Positions 41,221 through 50,548 of a DNA stretch of 64,000 nt are shown here, in pieces. The stretch spans positions 62,001-126,000 of the forward strand of contig JAWLHK010000009.1 in the NCBI GenBank assembly GCA_041690355.1, read 5' to 3'. The notes under the pieces were generated by a model. The model did not search any database. It worked only from the letters and a program-made list of their open reading frames with translations, and had not been told where the DNA came from. Position 1 is the stretch's first letter. Each line of letters opens with the position of its first letter. The position numbers and the translations under genes were made by a program. This stretch comes from JAWLHK01 sp041690355 [NCBI: bacterium] (GTDB lineage Bacteria > J088 > JAWLBW01).

Positions 41221-42081
41221 TCAGGAGAGCAGCTGCTCTATCAGCCGATCGAATTCCTCGGGCGAGTAGTACTCGAGGACGATCTTGCCGCGGCCGGCGT
41301 TGCCGGCGAATTGTACTTTGGTTCCGAACTGCTTCGAAAGCCGGTCGACCAGGGCCCGCAGATTCGGATCCACGCTCCCCTTGGCGGGCGGCTTCGGCGG
41401 CGGGGCCCCCTCGACGGCGCGCCGGGCCATCGATTCGAGCTGGCGCACCGAGAGCCCTTCGGCGACCACGAGGCGTGCGAACTCGAGCTGGCGCGCCGGA
41501 TCTTCCATCGTGACGAGCACGCGTGCGTGACCCATCGAGATGGAGCCGTCGCGAACCAGCTGCTGCACTTTGTCGCTCAGGCGCAGCAGGCGCATGAAGT
41601 TGGCGACCGTCGAGCGATCCTTGCCGACGCTCTGCGCGATCTGATCCTGCGTCAGCGCAAATTCCTCATGCAGCCGATGGTAGCCTTCGGCCTCTTCCAT
41701 CGGATTGAGATCGACGCGTTGCAGGTTTTCGACGAGGGCAATGGCAAGGGCGTCTTTCTTCGACACCTCGCGCACGACGATGGGCACTTCGGTAAGCCCC
41801 GCGAGCTGGCTCGCGCGCCAGCGGCGTTCGCCGGCGAGAATCCGGTACCCGTCGCGGTCGGGCTGCACGAGCAGCGGCTGAATGACGCCGTGTTCGCGGA
41901 TGGAATCGGACAGGCTCGCCAGATCGTCTTCGTCAAAGTATTTGCGCGGCTGCTCCGGATTCGGATGGACGCGCTCGATGCCCACGACGTTCGTGGGTTC
42001 GGTCGCAGCCCCTTCTTCGCTCACGCCGCCCGGAATCAGGGCGCCGAGGCCGCGCCCGAGGGCCTTGCGCTTGCTGCTCAT
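41221..42081 (-). CDS. parB: Chromosome partitioning protein ParB
   Basis: CTP-dependent DNA clamp that loads at parS. The 286-residue protein begins MSSKRKALGRGLGALIPGG. It has the nucleotide-binding GERRWRASQLAGL region (about 90-105), VENLQRVDLNPMEEAEGY, the helix-turn-helix LTQDQIAQSVGKDRSTVANF (about 145-165) and a C-terminal dimerisation domain. It overlaps parA by 4 bases. I could not find a parS-like TGTTTCACGTGAAACA by eye in this window. Confidence 0.95.
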   Translation of the reverse strand: MSSKRKALGRGLGALIPGGVSEEGAATEPTNVVGIERVHPNPEQPRKYFDEDDLASLSDSIREHGVIQPLLVQPDRDGYRILAGERRWRASQLAGLTEVPIVVREVSKKDALAIALVENLQRVDLNPMEEAEGYHRLHEEFALTQDQIAQSVGKDRSTVANFMRLLRLSDKVQQLVRDGSISMGHARVLVTMEDPARQLEFARLVVAEGLSVRQLESMARRAVEGAPPPKPPAKGSVDPNLRALVDRLSKQFGTKVQFAGNAGRGKIVLEYYSPEEFDRLIEQLLS

Positions 42082-42869
42082 GCCTGCACCGCCCGCGGCT
42101 GTTCCCGCTCGCCCCGGTTGAGAATCTCTTTGGCCAGCGACTCGTAGCCGACGGCACCCTTGCTCTGCGGATCGTAGAGGTTGATCGGCTTGCCGTGGCT
42201 GGGCGCCTCGCTGAGGCGCACGTTGCGGGTGATGACGGTCTCGAAGACCTTCCAGCCGAAGTGGCCGGTGACGTCTTCGGCCACCTGGTGGCAGATGTTG
42301 TTGCGGGCGTCGAACATGGTCAGCAGAATGCCTTCGAGCTTGAGGGCCGGATTCAGATTGGCCTCGATGAGCTTGATCGTCTGCATGAGCTGGCTGAGCC
42401 CTTCCATCGCGTAGAACTCGCACTGGAGGGGCACCAGCACGCTGTCGGCGGCCGTGAGCGCGTTCAGCGTCAGCAGCCCCAGCGAGGGCGGGCAGTCGAT
42501 GAAAATGAAATCGTATTGCTCGCGCAGGTCCTGAAAAACCTTGCGCAGCCGGGTTTCGCGGGCGATGGCGCCCACGAGCTCAATCTCGGCGCCCGCCAGG
42601 CTCTGGTTCGCCGGCATGAGGTCGAGGCCTTGAACTTCGGTACTGCGCACGACGTCGGCGGGGGCAGCCAGATCGAGCAGCGCGTGATAGACATGCTGGC
42701 GCAGCTGCGCCTTGGCGATCCCCAGCCCGCTCGTGGCGTTCCCCTGCGGGTCCATATCCACGAGCAGCACCCGTTTGCCGAGGACGGCAAAGGTGCTGGC
42801 AAGGTTGATGGAAGAGGTCGTCTTGCCGACCCCGCCCTTCTGATTCGCAATGGCGATGATACGCCCCAT
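42078..42869 (-). CDS. parA: Chromosome partitioning ATPase ParA
   Basis: Deviant-Walker ATPase that moves ParB-bound origins. The 263-residue protein has the KGGVGKTT loop (11-18), VDMDPQGNATSGLG, and IDCPPSLGLLTLNAL. The ATG at 42869 gives the standard MGRIIAIANQKGG start; a GTG at 42902 would add 11 residues. It leads parA-parB-bactofilin, which ends at the terminator at 40713-40747. Confidence 0.95.
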   Translation of the reverse strand: MGRIIAIANQKGGVGKTTSSINLASTFAVLGKRVLLVDMDPQGNATSGLGIAKAQLRQHVYHALLDLAAPADVVRSTEVQGLDLMPANQSLAGAEIELVGAIARETRLRKVFQDLREQYDFIFIDCPPSLGLLTLNALTAADSVLVPLQCEFYAMEGLSQLMQTIKLIEANLNPALKLEGILLTMFDARNNICHQVAEDVTGHFGWKVFETVITRNVRLSEAPSHGKPINLYDPQSKGAVGYESLAKEILNRGEREQPRAVQA

Positions 42870-42998
42870 CCTTCGAACGCTCGCTCCTGAGGAAAACAAC
42901 ACAGTATACCCGTGGACGGGGGCTGAATGCCAAGGCGGTCGTCGGTTGCCGGACGGCGGCGGACGGAAAGAACCTCACCCCCGTCGGCGCTCGCGGCG

Positions 42999-43037
42999 CC
43001 GATTTCCCCTCTCCTTCGCAAGGAGAGGGGAAATCGG
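42999..43037. repeat. 18-bp perfect hairpin upstream of parA
   Basis: CCGATTTCCCCTCTCCTT (42999-43016) pairs with its complement (43020-43037) around a 3-base CGC loop. There is no T run on either side, so it is not a typical terminator. Its form recalls dispersed REP-like hairpins. It lies between the PBP1A stop and parA. Confidence 0.7.
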
Positions 43038-43080
43038 GCTCACGCCAGTCACGTCACTTGCTGATTCGTACTTGCTTCTC

Positions 43081-43108
43081 AGGAATCAAGAATCAGGAAT
43101 CATGGAAT
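43081..43108. repeat. Four 7-bp repeats (AGGAATC type)
   Basis: AGGAATC, AAGAATC, AGGAATC, ATGGAAT in exact 7-base register in the gap between PBP1A and parA. Confidence 0.55.
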
Positions 43109-43133
43109 GACCTGGGTTTCTGCCGCGGCAGCG

Positions 43134-45752
43134 TCAGAAACCCATGTCCAGCTTCAGCAGGTCCACTTCGCTGGGGCGGCTTTCGGCCGCCGTGGCGTGG
43201 GTGGGTTCGGTGCCGTAGCGAAACGGCATGGAGACCGACTTTTCGGTCGAGGGACCCGCCAGCATCCCCGTCTTCGTGTCGATGTCCTTGTACACGACAT
43301 CGGCCGGGGGTTCCCAGTCGACCACCGGGAGCCCCTTGTGGGCAGCCAGCATGAAATCGTTCCAGATGGGGTTGGCCGCCAAGGATCCTGTTTCGTAGGG
43401 CCCCAGGTTGCGGTCGGGCTGGTCGTACCCGACCCAGACGCCGGCGGTGAGCTGCGGCGTGAACCCGATGAACCAGCTGTCGACGTTGTCGTTCGTCGTG
43501 CCGGTCTTGCCGCCGGCGGGCCGCCCGAGGGCCCGCGCGCGCCATCCGGTACCGCTCTGCACCACCCCCTTCAGCATGTGCACCATCGTGTGCGCCTGCA
43601 CGGGATCGAGCACTTCGCGCGCCCGGTAGTACTGCGCATTCTGGGCGTCGCGTTCGGCCCCGGTTACCTTACGCGCCGGGTCGAGCACCCAGTCGGGCAC
43701 CTGCTGTTCGATGACCCGGCCGTCGGGGGCCACAATGCGCCGTATGATGCGCGGGTCGCGCCGTATCCCCCCGGCATTGAACGTCTCATAGACGTTGACC
43801 ATCTCCATGAGCGACACGCCGTTGGAGCCGAGAGCGATACTCAAGTCGTTGTTGAGGGGACTCGTAATCCCCAGGTCGCCCGCCATCTGCAGAATCGCCT
43901 TGAGGCCGATGTCCTGCGCAATGCGGATGGTGGGCACGTTACGCGACTTGACGAGCGCCTCGCGCATCGTGATCGGACCGAGGAACTTTTCGTCGTAGTT
44001 CTTCGGCTTCCATAACGTGACCTCGGTGGTCCCCTCGGGCATTTCTTCGAAGACGTCGGGCGAGTCGACCACCATGGTCGCCGGGTTGTAGCCGAAGGTC
44101 ACGGCCGCCGCGTAGACGACCGGCTTGAACGAGCTGCCCGGCTGGCGCTGCGCCTGCACGGCCCGGTTGAACTGGCTCTTCTCGAAGGCGTAGCCCCCCA
44201 CCATGGCCCGGATTTCGGCGGTCTGGGCGTCGATGGCCACGAGCGCGCTTTCGGCTTCGACGGTGGGCACCAGCGTGGCCGCCCAGACGTCGGGCGTGAG
44301 CTTGAGCTTCTTCCACTCCTCGGCCCGTTTGCGATCCTCGACCGACCCCTTCGCGAGGGGGGCGGGGTCGAAGATTTCAACGAGAATCACATCCCCCTTC
44401 TTGAGCGCCTGTTTGACCGACCGCAGCGGATAATCCTCGGACTTGCGCTCGGGGTTGAACTTCGAGGCCCACGTCATCTCGAACAGCGGGAGCACCGCTT
44501 TCTGGTTCCCCACGGCCAGATCGGCCCGGCCGCTCGTGACGGCGGTCACCAGCGCCTCGACCGGTTTGTTCGGCATGCGAGGTGCATCAGCCTCGACCGG
44601 CGCAGTGACGGCGGGCCCGATGGTCTGAATGATGTCGCCAACCTCGGGTTCGCGCAGGGCCCGGTCGAGCTTCCGGATCGTCTCCGGCCACTCCTTCTCA
44701 GCCACGTTCCGCAGCGGTCCCCGATAACCGTGCCGCTTCTCCAGCGCCTGTACCCCGCGCTGCACAGCTTGCTGCGCGGCGAACTGTAGATCGATATCAA
44801 TGGAGGTTTCGACCCGGTAGCCCCCCTGCAGCACCCGCTCTTCACCGTACGTGTCGACCAGGTAGCGGCGCACGTGTTCGGCGATGTGGCCCGCCTTCGC
44901 GGCCGGGTTGCGCCAGTAGCGGATGGCCACGATCTCGCTGCGCGCGTCCGCCCCCTGCTCGGGGGTCAGAAAGCCGTTCTTCTCCATCTGGTCGAGCACG
45001 TACAGCTGCCGCGCGCGCGCCCGGTCGGGATGGTTGTAGGGCGAATAACTGCTCGGCGCCTGGGGCAGCCCGGCGAGCACGGCCGCCTCGGCCACCGTGA
45101 CATCGGAAATACTCTTGGCGAAATAGACCTGCGACGCGCTCTCGACCCCGTAGGCCCCCGCCCCGAAGTAAATCTGATTGAGGTACAGGTGAAGAATTTC
45201 GTCCTTCGTCATGACCTCTTCAATGCGAAAGGCGAGGGCCGCCTCGCGCACCTTGCGCCATATCGTGCGCTCGGGGGTCAGAAAGAAGGTCTTCGCCACC
45301 TGCTGGGTGATCGTGCTGGCCCCCTGCTTGACCTTGCCGCTGGTCACGTTCTTGACGGCGGCGCGCAGGATGGCCATGAAGTTGATGCCCGAGTGCTCGA
45401 AGAACGAAGCGTCTTCGGCGGCCAGAAAGGCCTGCACGACGTGCTGCGGAATGGCCGACGTGGGCACGAGAATGCGGCGCTGCTCCCCATACTCGGCGAT
45501 GACGCGCCCCTTCACGTCATAGAACACGGTCGGCAGCAGAGGCTGGTAGTCGGTGGCCCGATCGAGCTTCGGCAGCGTTGTGAGCACCATGCGGTAGCCC
45601 GCGTACATTCCCGCGAGCCCGAGCACGCAGACGACGACCACGGCGGCCGCCGCCAGCCGCAGCCAGCGGCGCCGTGCGGGATGCGTTTCTTCTGCGGAGG
45701 CGCGGAAAGTTTCACCTTCCGGGGCCGATTCGGGCGACCGTTCTTCTTCCAT
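43134..45752 (-). CDS. mrcA: Class A penicillin-binding protein 1A
   Basis: Bifunctional peptidoglycan polymerase and crosslinker, 872 residues. An N-terminal membrane anchor (about 32-54) is followed by the GT51 glycosyltransferase (EDASFFEHSG with Glu113, then GASTITQQ). An OB-like insert (about 340-460) precedes the transpeptidase with SSFK (Ser540, Lys543), SRN and KTGTTND (near 749). The insert fits the 1A subtype. The ATG at 45752 was taken; a TTG one codon upstream is also possible. It is divergent from the aminotransferase at 45864 and lies upstream of parA-parB-bactofilin. Confidence 0.94.
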   Translation of the reverse strand: MEEERSPESAPEGETFRASAEETHPARRRWLRLAAAAVVVVCVLGLAGMYAGYRMVLTTLPKLDRATDYQPLLPTVFYDVKGRVIAEYGEQRRILVPTSAIPQHVVQAFLAAEDASFFEHSGINFMAILRAAVKNVTSGKVKQGASTITQQVAKTFFLTPERTIWRKVREAALAFRIEEVMTKDEILHLYLNQIYFGAGAYGVESASQVYFAKSISDVTVAEAAVLAGLPQAPSSYSPYNHPDRARARQLYVLDQMEKNGFLTPEQGADARSEIVAIRYWRNPAAKAGHIAEHVRRYLVDTYGEERVLQGGYRVETSIDIDLQFAAQQAVQRGVQALEKRHGYRGPLRNVAEKEWPETIRKLDRALREPEVGDIIQTIGPAVTAPVEADAPRMPNKPVEALVTAVTSGRADLAVGNQKAVLPLFEMTWASKFNPERKSEDYPLRSVKQALKKGDVILVEIFDPAPLAKGSVEDRKRAEEWKKLKLTPDVWAATLVPTVEAESALVAIDAQTAEIRAMVGGYAFEKSQFNRAVQAQRQPGSSFKPVVYAAAVTFGYNPATMVVDSPDVFEEMPEGTTEVTLWKPKNYDEKFLGPITMREALVKSRNVPTIRIAQDIGLKAILQMAGDLGITSPLNNDLSIALGSNGVSLMEMVNVYETFNAGGIRRDPRIIRRIVAPDGRVIEQQVPDWVLDPARKVTGAERDAQNAQYYRAREVLDPVQAHTMVHMLKGVVQSGTGWRARALGRPAGGKTGTTNDNVDSWFIGFTPQLTAGVWVGYDQPDRNLGPYETGSLAANPIWNDFMLAAHKGLPVVDWEPPADVVYKDIDTKTGMLAGPSTEKSVSMPFRYGTEPTHATAAESRPSEVDLLKLDMGF

Positions 45753-45863
45753 CAATCTAAGTACCTGACACTAATGGATAATCCACCATTCTAACAAGCC
45801 GCCGGGTGTACATCAACGAGGGCGCGCACGGTTTGCTACACTGTAGGTTTTCCCGGAGACCCC

Positions 45864-47006
45864 ATGCCGCAGCCCGACTGGTCAGCCTTTCGCGCGCAGT
45901 TCCCCGTCACTGAACGCTACTGCTACCTGAACAATGCCGGGGTCGCCCCGATGTCGCTCGCAGCCGCCACGGCCGTCCGGAGCTGGGCCGACGAGATGCT
46001 GCACCATGGGGCCGCGCGGTACTCGCAGCTGTACGCCGGCATCGTGCAGGCCCGCCGCACCTGTGCCCGCCTCGTCGGCGCCGCCCCGGAGGAGATCGCA
46101 TTCGTCGCCAACACCAGCGACGGCCTCTCGCTGGTCGCCAACGGACTCGAGTGGAAGCCGGGCGACCGCATCCTCGTTCCCGACCTCGAGTTTCCCGCCA
46201 ACGTCTATCCATGGCTGAGCCTGGCCGAGCGCAAAGGCGTGGTCGTCGAGCGCATCCCCTTCGTCGACGGGCGCTGCCCCCCCGAGCAGATCGAGGCCCG
46301 GCTCCCCGGCGCGCGCCTCCTGAGCTTGAGCGCCGTCTCGTTCGCCAACGGCTTCCGCTACGATCTCGCGGCCGTGGGAGACCTGTGCCGGAAACACGGC
46401 GTCCTCTTCTGCGTCGATGGAATTCAGGCCCTCGGCGCCATCCCGGTCGACGTGCGCCGCGCGAAGATCGACTTTCTCGCCGCCGACGGCCACAAGTGGA
46501 TGACCGGGCCCGAGGGGCTCGGCCTCTTCTACGTCGCCCGCGAACGCATGCCCGAACTCTACCCGAGCAAGATCGGTTGGAGCAACGTCGCCAACCCGCT
46601 CGAATTCTCGACCATCGACTTCCGTCTGCGCGACGACGCCGGTCGCTATGAGGAGGGGACGCCCAATGTCGGCGGCATCCTCGGGCTGGGCGCCGCCCTC
46701 GAGGCGCTTCTCGCCGTCGGCATCGAGACCATCCACGCGCGGATTCTGGCGCTCACCGACCGGCTGGTTTCCGAACTCCCGGCGCTCGGCTACCGCGTCC
46801 GATCGCCCCGCGCGGGCGCCGACCGATCGGGAATCGTCTCCTTTCTGGGTGATGCCGACGATGCCGCACGCATGGCCAAGGCAAGCGAAGCGGGCATCGT
46901 CATCGCCTACCGCGGCGGGGCCCTGCGCGCCTCGCCCCACGCCTTCAACGACGACGCCGACCTCGATCGGCTGCTCGCCTTTCTGCGCGACCACCGCCCG
47001 GTATGA
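45864..47006 (+). CDS. Class V aminotransferase (PLP enzyme)
   Basis: A 380-residue fold-type I PLP enzyme of the cysteine desulfurase/isopenicillin N epimerase group. It has FVANTSDGLSLVANGL, LSAVSFANGFRYDL, the cofactor strand FCVDGIQALGAIPVDV and the PLP lysine in AADGHKWMTGPEGLG (about 210-224). No obvious catalytic Cys loop of a desulfurase is seen, so selenocysteine or cysteine desulfuration is not assured and the substrate is unknown. GGAG precedes the ATG. It overlaps folK by 4 bases, which couples their translation though no shared pathway is obvious. Confidence 0.85.
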   Translation: MPQPDWSAFRAQFPVTERYCYLNNAGVAPMSLAAATAVRSWADEMLHHGAARYSQLYAGIVQARRTCARLVGAAPEEIAFVANTSDGLSLVANGLEWKPGDRILVPDLEFPANVYPWLSLAERKGVVVERIPFVDGRCPPEQIEARLPGARLLSLSAVSFANGFRYDLAAVGDLCRKHGVLFCVDGIQALGAIPVDVRRAKIDFLAADGHKWMTGPEGLGLFYVARERMPELYPSKIGWSNVANPLEFSTIDFRLRDDAGRYEEGTPNVGGILGLGAALEALLAVGIETIHARILALTDRLVSELPALGYRVRSPRAGADRSGIVSFLGDADDAARMAKASEAGIVIAYRGGALRASPHAFNDDADLDRLLAFLRDHRPV

Positions 47007-47494
47007 TCCGGAGGGCCTACATCGGTCTCGGGAGCAACGTCGGCGACCGCATGGCCATGCTGCGGGCCGCCCTTGCCGAGCTTCCGCGTCTGGGATCGCT
47101 CTGCGGCGTTTCCCGGGTTTACGAGACCGAGCCTGTCGGCTATGCGGAACAGGACAATTTTCTCAACGCCGTCGTCCGCCTCGATACGCCGCTGGAGCCC
47201 GAAGCGCTCTTGGCGGAACTGAAGACGGCCGAGGCGCGCCTGGGGCGCCTGCCCCGGTTCCTCAACGGACCGCGCGAGATCGACCTCGATCTCCTGCTTC
47301 TGGGGGATGTCGTCCGCGCCGCCGACCCGGTTCTGCCCCACCCGCGCATGGGCGAGCGCCGCTTCGTGCTCGAACCCCTGCGCGATCTTGCTCCGGAACT
47401 GAGGATTCCCGGTCGCGGATCCGTGCGCGAGCTGCTCGCCGCTCTCCCGCCGGGAGGCATCCGTGAGTGGCCGGATTCGCTTGACGCGAGCTGA
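47003..47494 (+). CDS. folK: 6-Hydroxymethyl-7,8-dihydropterin pyrophosphokinase
   Basis: Activates the pterin for dihydropteroate synthase in folate synthesis. The 163-residue protein has YIGLGSNVGDR, TEPVGYAEQDNFLNAV, the signature RFLNGPREIDLDLLLLGD, and LPHPRMGERRFVLEPL. It is a single-domain FolK, not fused to FolB or FolP. It overlaps the aminotransferase stop (ATGA). Confidence 0.94.
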   Translation: MIRRAYIGLGSNVGDRMAMLRAALAELPRLGSLCGVSRVYETEPVGYAEQDNFLNAVVRLDTPLEPEALLAELKTAEARLGRLPRFLNGPREIDLDLLLLGDVVRAADPVLPHPRMGERRFVLEPLRDLAPELRIPGRGSVRELLAALPPGGIREWPDSLDAS

Positions 47495-47560
47495 GTGTTG
47501 GTTTAGCGTTATACTCTTACCCATCGTTCGTTTTTTTCCACCCACAGACTGCGACAGGCC

Positions 47561-48124
47561 ATGGCCGTTCTTTTCGATCAGGCAATCCGTATCATTACCG
47601 AGCAGGCAGAAGAGGTCGTTCAGATCTTCAATCGCGCGCTCTGGAACGATGCCTTCTCGGCCGCCCGCGAGTATGTCTTCGGATTCGCCCCGCTGGGCGA
47701 GAAGCCTCCATTCGAGATTCACGGCGAGTGCCGGTTCCGCTGGGACATTCAGCAGCTGGCCATGGCCATGGAGCCGCGCCCCACGGATGAAGAGGGCAAT
47801 CCGGTCGACGACAGTTTTCTCGACCTGGAGGTTTCCATCCAGCTCCCCCCGTTCAGCGCGCTCCCGGCCTTTCAGGAGATCCGGGCGCTGATCCAGAAGC
47901 TGCTGCCGCAGTACAACCCGCCCCTGTTCAACCTGAGCCAGGATTACAACATCGACGCCCCGGGCGAGACGGTCTACCACCTGAAGCTCGATTATCTGTG
48001 GACGTTCGAGGGCGAGGCGCGCATTCTCACGGCCCGCTACGCGGATATCTTCAACGACCTGGGGCTGCTCATCAAGGAGCTCAACCGGGCCCGCGGCGGA
48101 TGGGCGACCGCGCACTACACCTGA
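47561..48124 (+). CDS. Conserved hypothetical protein, 187 aa
   Basis: I do not recognise the family. The protein is soluble, with no signal, membrane helix or Cys motif. It has a helical N-terminus (FDQAIRIITEQAEEVVQIFN), an acidic beta-rich middle (PFEIHGECRFRWDIQQLAM, then SFLDLEVSIQLPPF) and a helical C-terminus (YADIFNDLGLLIKELNRARG). A -10-like TATACT about 50 bases upstream may give it its own promoter. The gene stands between folK and a repeat-rich gap. Confidence 0.7.
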   Translation: MAVLFDQAIRIITEQAEEVVQIFNRALWNDAFSAAREYVFGFAPLGEKPPFEIHGECRFRWDIQQLAMAMEPRPTDEEGNPVDDSFLDLEVSIQLPPFSALPAFQEIRALIQKLLPQYNPPLFNLSQDYNIDAPGETVYHLKLDYLWTFEGEARILTARYADIFNDLGLLIKELNRARGGWATAHYT

Positions 48125-48141
48125 GGCGGCACCGGCCGCCA

Positions 48142-48184
48142 ATCTTCGGTCTTCAGTCGGTCTGAAGTCCTCGGTCTTCGGTTT
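48142..48184. repeat. Degenerate 7-bp array (GTCTTCG type)
   Basis: ATCTTCG, GTCTTCA, GTCGGTC, TGAAGTC, CTCGGTC, TTCGGTT in 7-base register. It runs straight into the pyrimidine-rich element at 48180-48240. Confidence 0.5.
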
Positions 48185-48240
48185 TTTCGTTTTTCGTCCC
48201 CCCCTCTCCCACTCCCCCGCTCCCCCACTCCACCCCCGCC
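48180..48240 (+). repeat. Pyrimidine-rich dispersed intergenic element, copy 2
   Basis: A T-rich run with TTTTTTCGTTTTTCG, then a C-rich run of CCCCTCTCCCACTCCCCCGC units ending CCGCC. It matches, unit for unit, the minus strand at 17251-17313. It lies upstream of the GMC operon. Confidence 0.6.
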
Positions 48241-48335
48241 GCCCGAACACCATGAAAGGTGAGCTCACGCCCCTGAAGTGGTAGAATGTGCGACGCTTTG
48301 CGGACTCTTGCCGTAAGCAGGAACTGCCGTCGCCC

Positions 48336-48914
48336 ATGCACGACCCGTTGTCCCGAAGAGAACTGCTCCGCCGCGGCGTCTGGGGAACTCCCCTGCTCGC
48401 TGCCGCCACCGGCCTGGCCGCCTGCTCGGGCGGCTGCGCGGGCTACGCCGCCTATGTCCGCGACGAAGACGCGGCACGCCTGCAGTTCTTCACGCCCAAG
48501 CAGTTCGCCATCGCCACCGCGGCAGCCGACGTGCTGCTGCCCGGGCCCGCCGACGGATTTCCCGACCACCGCGAGCTGGGTATCGTGCGTCAGCTCGACG
48601 CCGAACTGTCCCAGTGGGAGCCCGTGCGCAGCGCCGATCTGCCGCTCCTGCTCAGCCTTCTCGAACATGGAACGCTGCTGTTCGGGCATTCCCTTTCGCG
48701 CATGAGCCGCCTCGACCTCGAAGACCGCCGTGTCTACCTCGCCGGCTGGGGCGACAGCGGCCTCAACGTGCGCCGCTCCGGGTTCATCGCCCTCAAGGGG
48801 CTGCTCGCCTTCTACTATTTCGCCCATCCCGCGACCTGGCCGGCCATCGGCTACGACGGTCCCTGGATGGACCGGTTCGAGATTCCGGCGGTCGACGTCG
48901 GCCTCCCAGCCTGA
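48336..48914 (+). CDS. TAT-exported gluconate 2-dehydrogenase subunit 3-like protein
   Basis: A 192-residue accessory protein of a membrane dehydrogenase. The N-terminus has the twin-arginine motif SRRELLRRG followed by a hydrophobic stretch and LAACSGG, a possible lipobox, so it may be a TAT lipoprotein. The mature part (FTPKQFAIATAAADVLLPGP) fits the gluconate_2-dh3 family, which pairs with GMC-type dehydrogenases. Such subunits are thought to carry their partner through the TAT pathway. The ATG at 48336 places the RR motif correctly. The GMC gene follows after 9 bases. Confidence 0.82.
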   Translation: MHDPLSRRELLRRGVWGTPLLAAATGLAACSGGCAGYAAYVRDEDAARLQFFTPKQFAIATAAADVLLPGPADGFPDHRELGIVRQLDAELSQWEPVRSADLPLLLSLLEHGTLLFGHSLSRMSRLDLEDRRVYLAGWGDSGLNVRRSGFIALKGLLAFYYFAHPATWPAIGYDGPWMDRFEIPAVDVGLPA

Positions 48915-48923
48915 GTGACATTC

Positions 48924-50513
48924 ATGCTCGTTGAAGGACGCAACCTCACCCGGGACCAGAACATCGAAAGCGACGTCGTCATCGTCGGCACGGGCGCCGG
49001 CGGGGCCACGGCGGCGCGCGAGCTCGTCGACGCCGGCTTCAAGGTCGTCCTGCTGGAATACGGCGCCTACGTGCGCGCCGAGGAATTCAATCAGCGCGAA
49101 GAGACCATGGCCGAGCGCATCCAGGGGGTGCGGGGCTGGCTTTCGTCCGAAGACAATTCCCTCTTCTTCACGTTCTGCACCGTGCTGGGCGGCACCACCG
49201 TCCACTACTGGGCCGACTGCGAAGAAATTCCCGACCACCGCCTCGCCCTCTGGCATGAGCGGCACGGGCTGCCCGCGCAGGATTTCGCGCAGTGGAAGCC
49301 ATACTACGAGCGGGTCGGCGCGTACATCCACGTCTCCGAAGTTCCCGAGCACCTGACGAACCGCAACAACCGGATCATCCGCGAGGCCGCGGGCCGCCTC
49401 GGCCTGCACGGCCATCAGGTGCTGCACGCCCGCAAGGACTGCGTGGGGAGCGGCTACTGCATGACCGGCTGCACCTACAACCGCAAACAGAGCCAGCTCG
49501 TCACGAACGTGCCCCACGTCCTGAAAAACGGGGGCGACATCTACACCCAGTGCGACGTCCGCCGGATACTGGTGGAGAACGGGAGGGCCGTGGGGGTCGA
49601 GGCACAGGTCATCGATCATCCCTCGCGCCGTCCGCTGGGTCCCAAGGTCCGCGTGCGCGCGCCGATCGTCATCCTCGCCGCCGGCGCCCTGAACACGCCG
49701 GTCGTTCTGCTGCGCACCGAGACGGCCAACTCCTCGGGGCTCGTCGGCACGAACCTGTACTGCAATCCCGGCGTGGCCTCTTACGGCGTCATGGACGACC
49801 CCGTCGAAATGTTCCGCGGCGTGCCCAACGCATTCACCGTCGATCACTATCTGAAGGCACGCTACCGTGACGAGGCGATGAACCGCTTCGGCTACGGCGA
49901 GGGTGAGAACGGGTACATCGAGGGCGGCTATATCATGCTCACGAGCTCGACCCACCCCGGCTACACTGGGGCGCTCTCGCCGGGCTTCGGCGCCGAACTC
50001 GGCAGCTTCATGCAGGATTACAACCGGCTGATTTCCCAGTATTCGGTACTCGACGACGAAAATCCCGGCCGCGTGCGCCTCGACGGCGACGGCAATGCCA
50101 TCTATACCTACTCGAGCCACGGCGTCGACCTGCTGAAGATCCGCGACTTCCTGCTCAAGAGCGCCCGGATCCTGCTCGAAGGCGGGGCCCGGGAGGTCAT
50201 CCTGCCCACGAACCGGACGATCCGGATCCGGAATGCGGGCGATATCGAGCGCCTCGCCGACTGGCGCATCCGCCCCAACGACATCGCCATGGCCGGCCCC
50301 CACCCGATGGGCACGGCCCGCATGGGTCCCGATCCCCGTACGAGCGTGGTCGCGCCCACCGGCGAGACGCACGACGTCAAAAATCTGTACATCTGCGACA
50401 GCAGCGTTTTTCCCACCAGCCTGGGGGTCGACCCGAGCTGGACCATCATGGCCCGCGCCGCCATGACCACCGATCACATCCGGTCCGTACACCGTCCCGG
50501 CGCGGGTGGCTGA
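48924..50513 (+). CDS. GMC-family FAD oxidoreductase
   Basis: A 529-residue flavoprotein that oxidises an alcohol or sugar. The FAD loop is VVIVGTGAGGATAARELVDAG (about 16-36). CVGSGYCMTGC is a Cys-rich stretch seen in large-substrate alcohol oxidases. The catalytic C-terminal region has PHPMGTARMGPDP (His of the His/Asn pair) and CDSSVFPTSLGVDPSWTIMA. It has no signal of its own and should be exported with the TAT partner encoded upstream. No cytochrome c subunit gene follows, so the electron acceptor is unknown. The ATG at 48924 is used; a GTG at 48915 is possible. Confidence 0.87.
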   Translation: MLVEGRNLTRDQNIESDVVIVGTGAGGATAARELVDAGFKVVLLEYGAYVRAEEFNQREETMAERIQGVRGWLSSEDNSLFFTFCTVLGGTTVHYWADCEEIPDHRLALWHERHGLPAQDFAQWKPYYERVGAYIHVSEVPEHLTNRNNRIIREAAGRLGLHGHQVLHARKDCVGSGYCMTGCTYNRKQSQLVTNVPHVLKNGGDIYTQCDVRRILVENGRAVGVEAQVIDHPSRRPLGPKVRVRAPIVILAAGALNTPVVLLRTETANSSGLVGTNLYCNPGVASYGVMDDPVEMFRGVPNAFTVDHYLKARYRDEAMNRFGYGEGENGYIEGGYIMLTSSTHPGYTGALSPGFGAELGSFMQDYNRLISQYSVLDDENPGRVRLDGDGNAIYTYSSHGVDLLKIRDFLLKSARILLEGGAREVILPTNRTIRIRNAGDIERLADWRIRPNDIAMAGPHPMGTARMGPDPRTSVVAPTGETHDVKNLYICDSSVFPTSLGVDPSWTIMARAAMTTDHIRSVHRPGAGG

Positions 50514-50548
50514 CGGAGCGGGACGACGAGAGCGAACACGAGGTTTCC

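Noticed and set aside
40779-43133. parS site close to parAB
   Set aside because: No sequence close to TGTTTCACGTGAAACA was found by eye. Sites may lie elsewhere.
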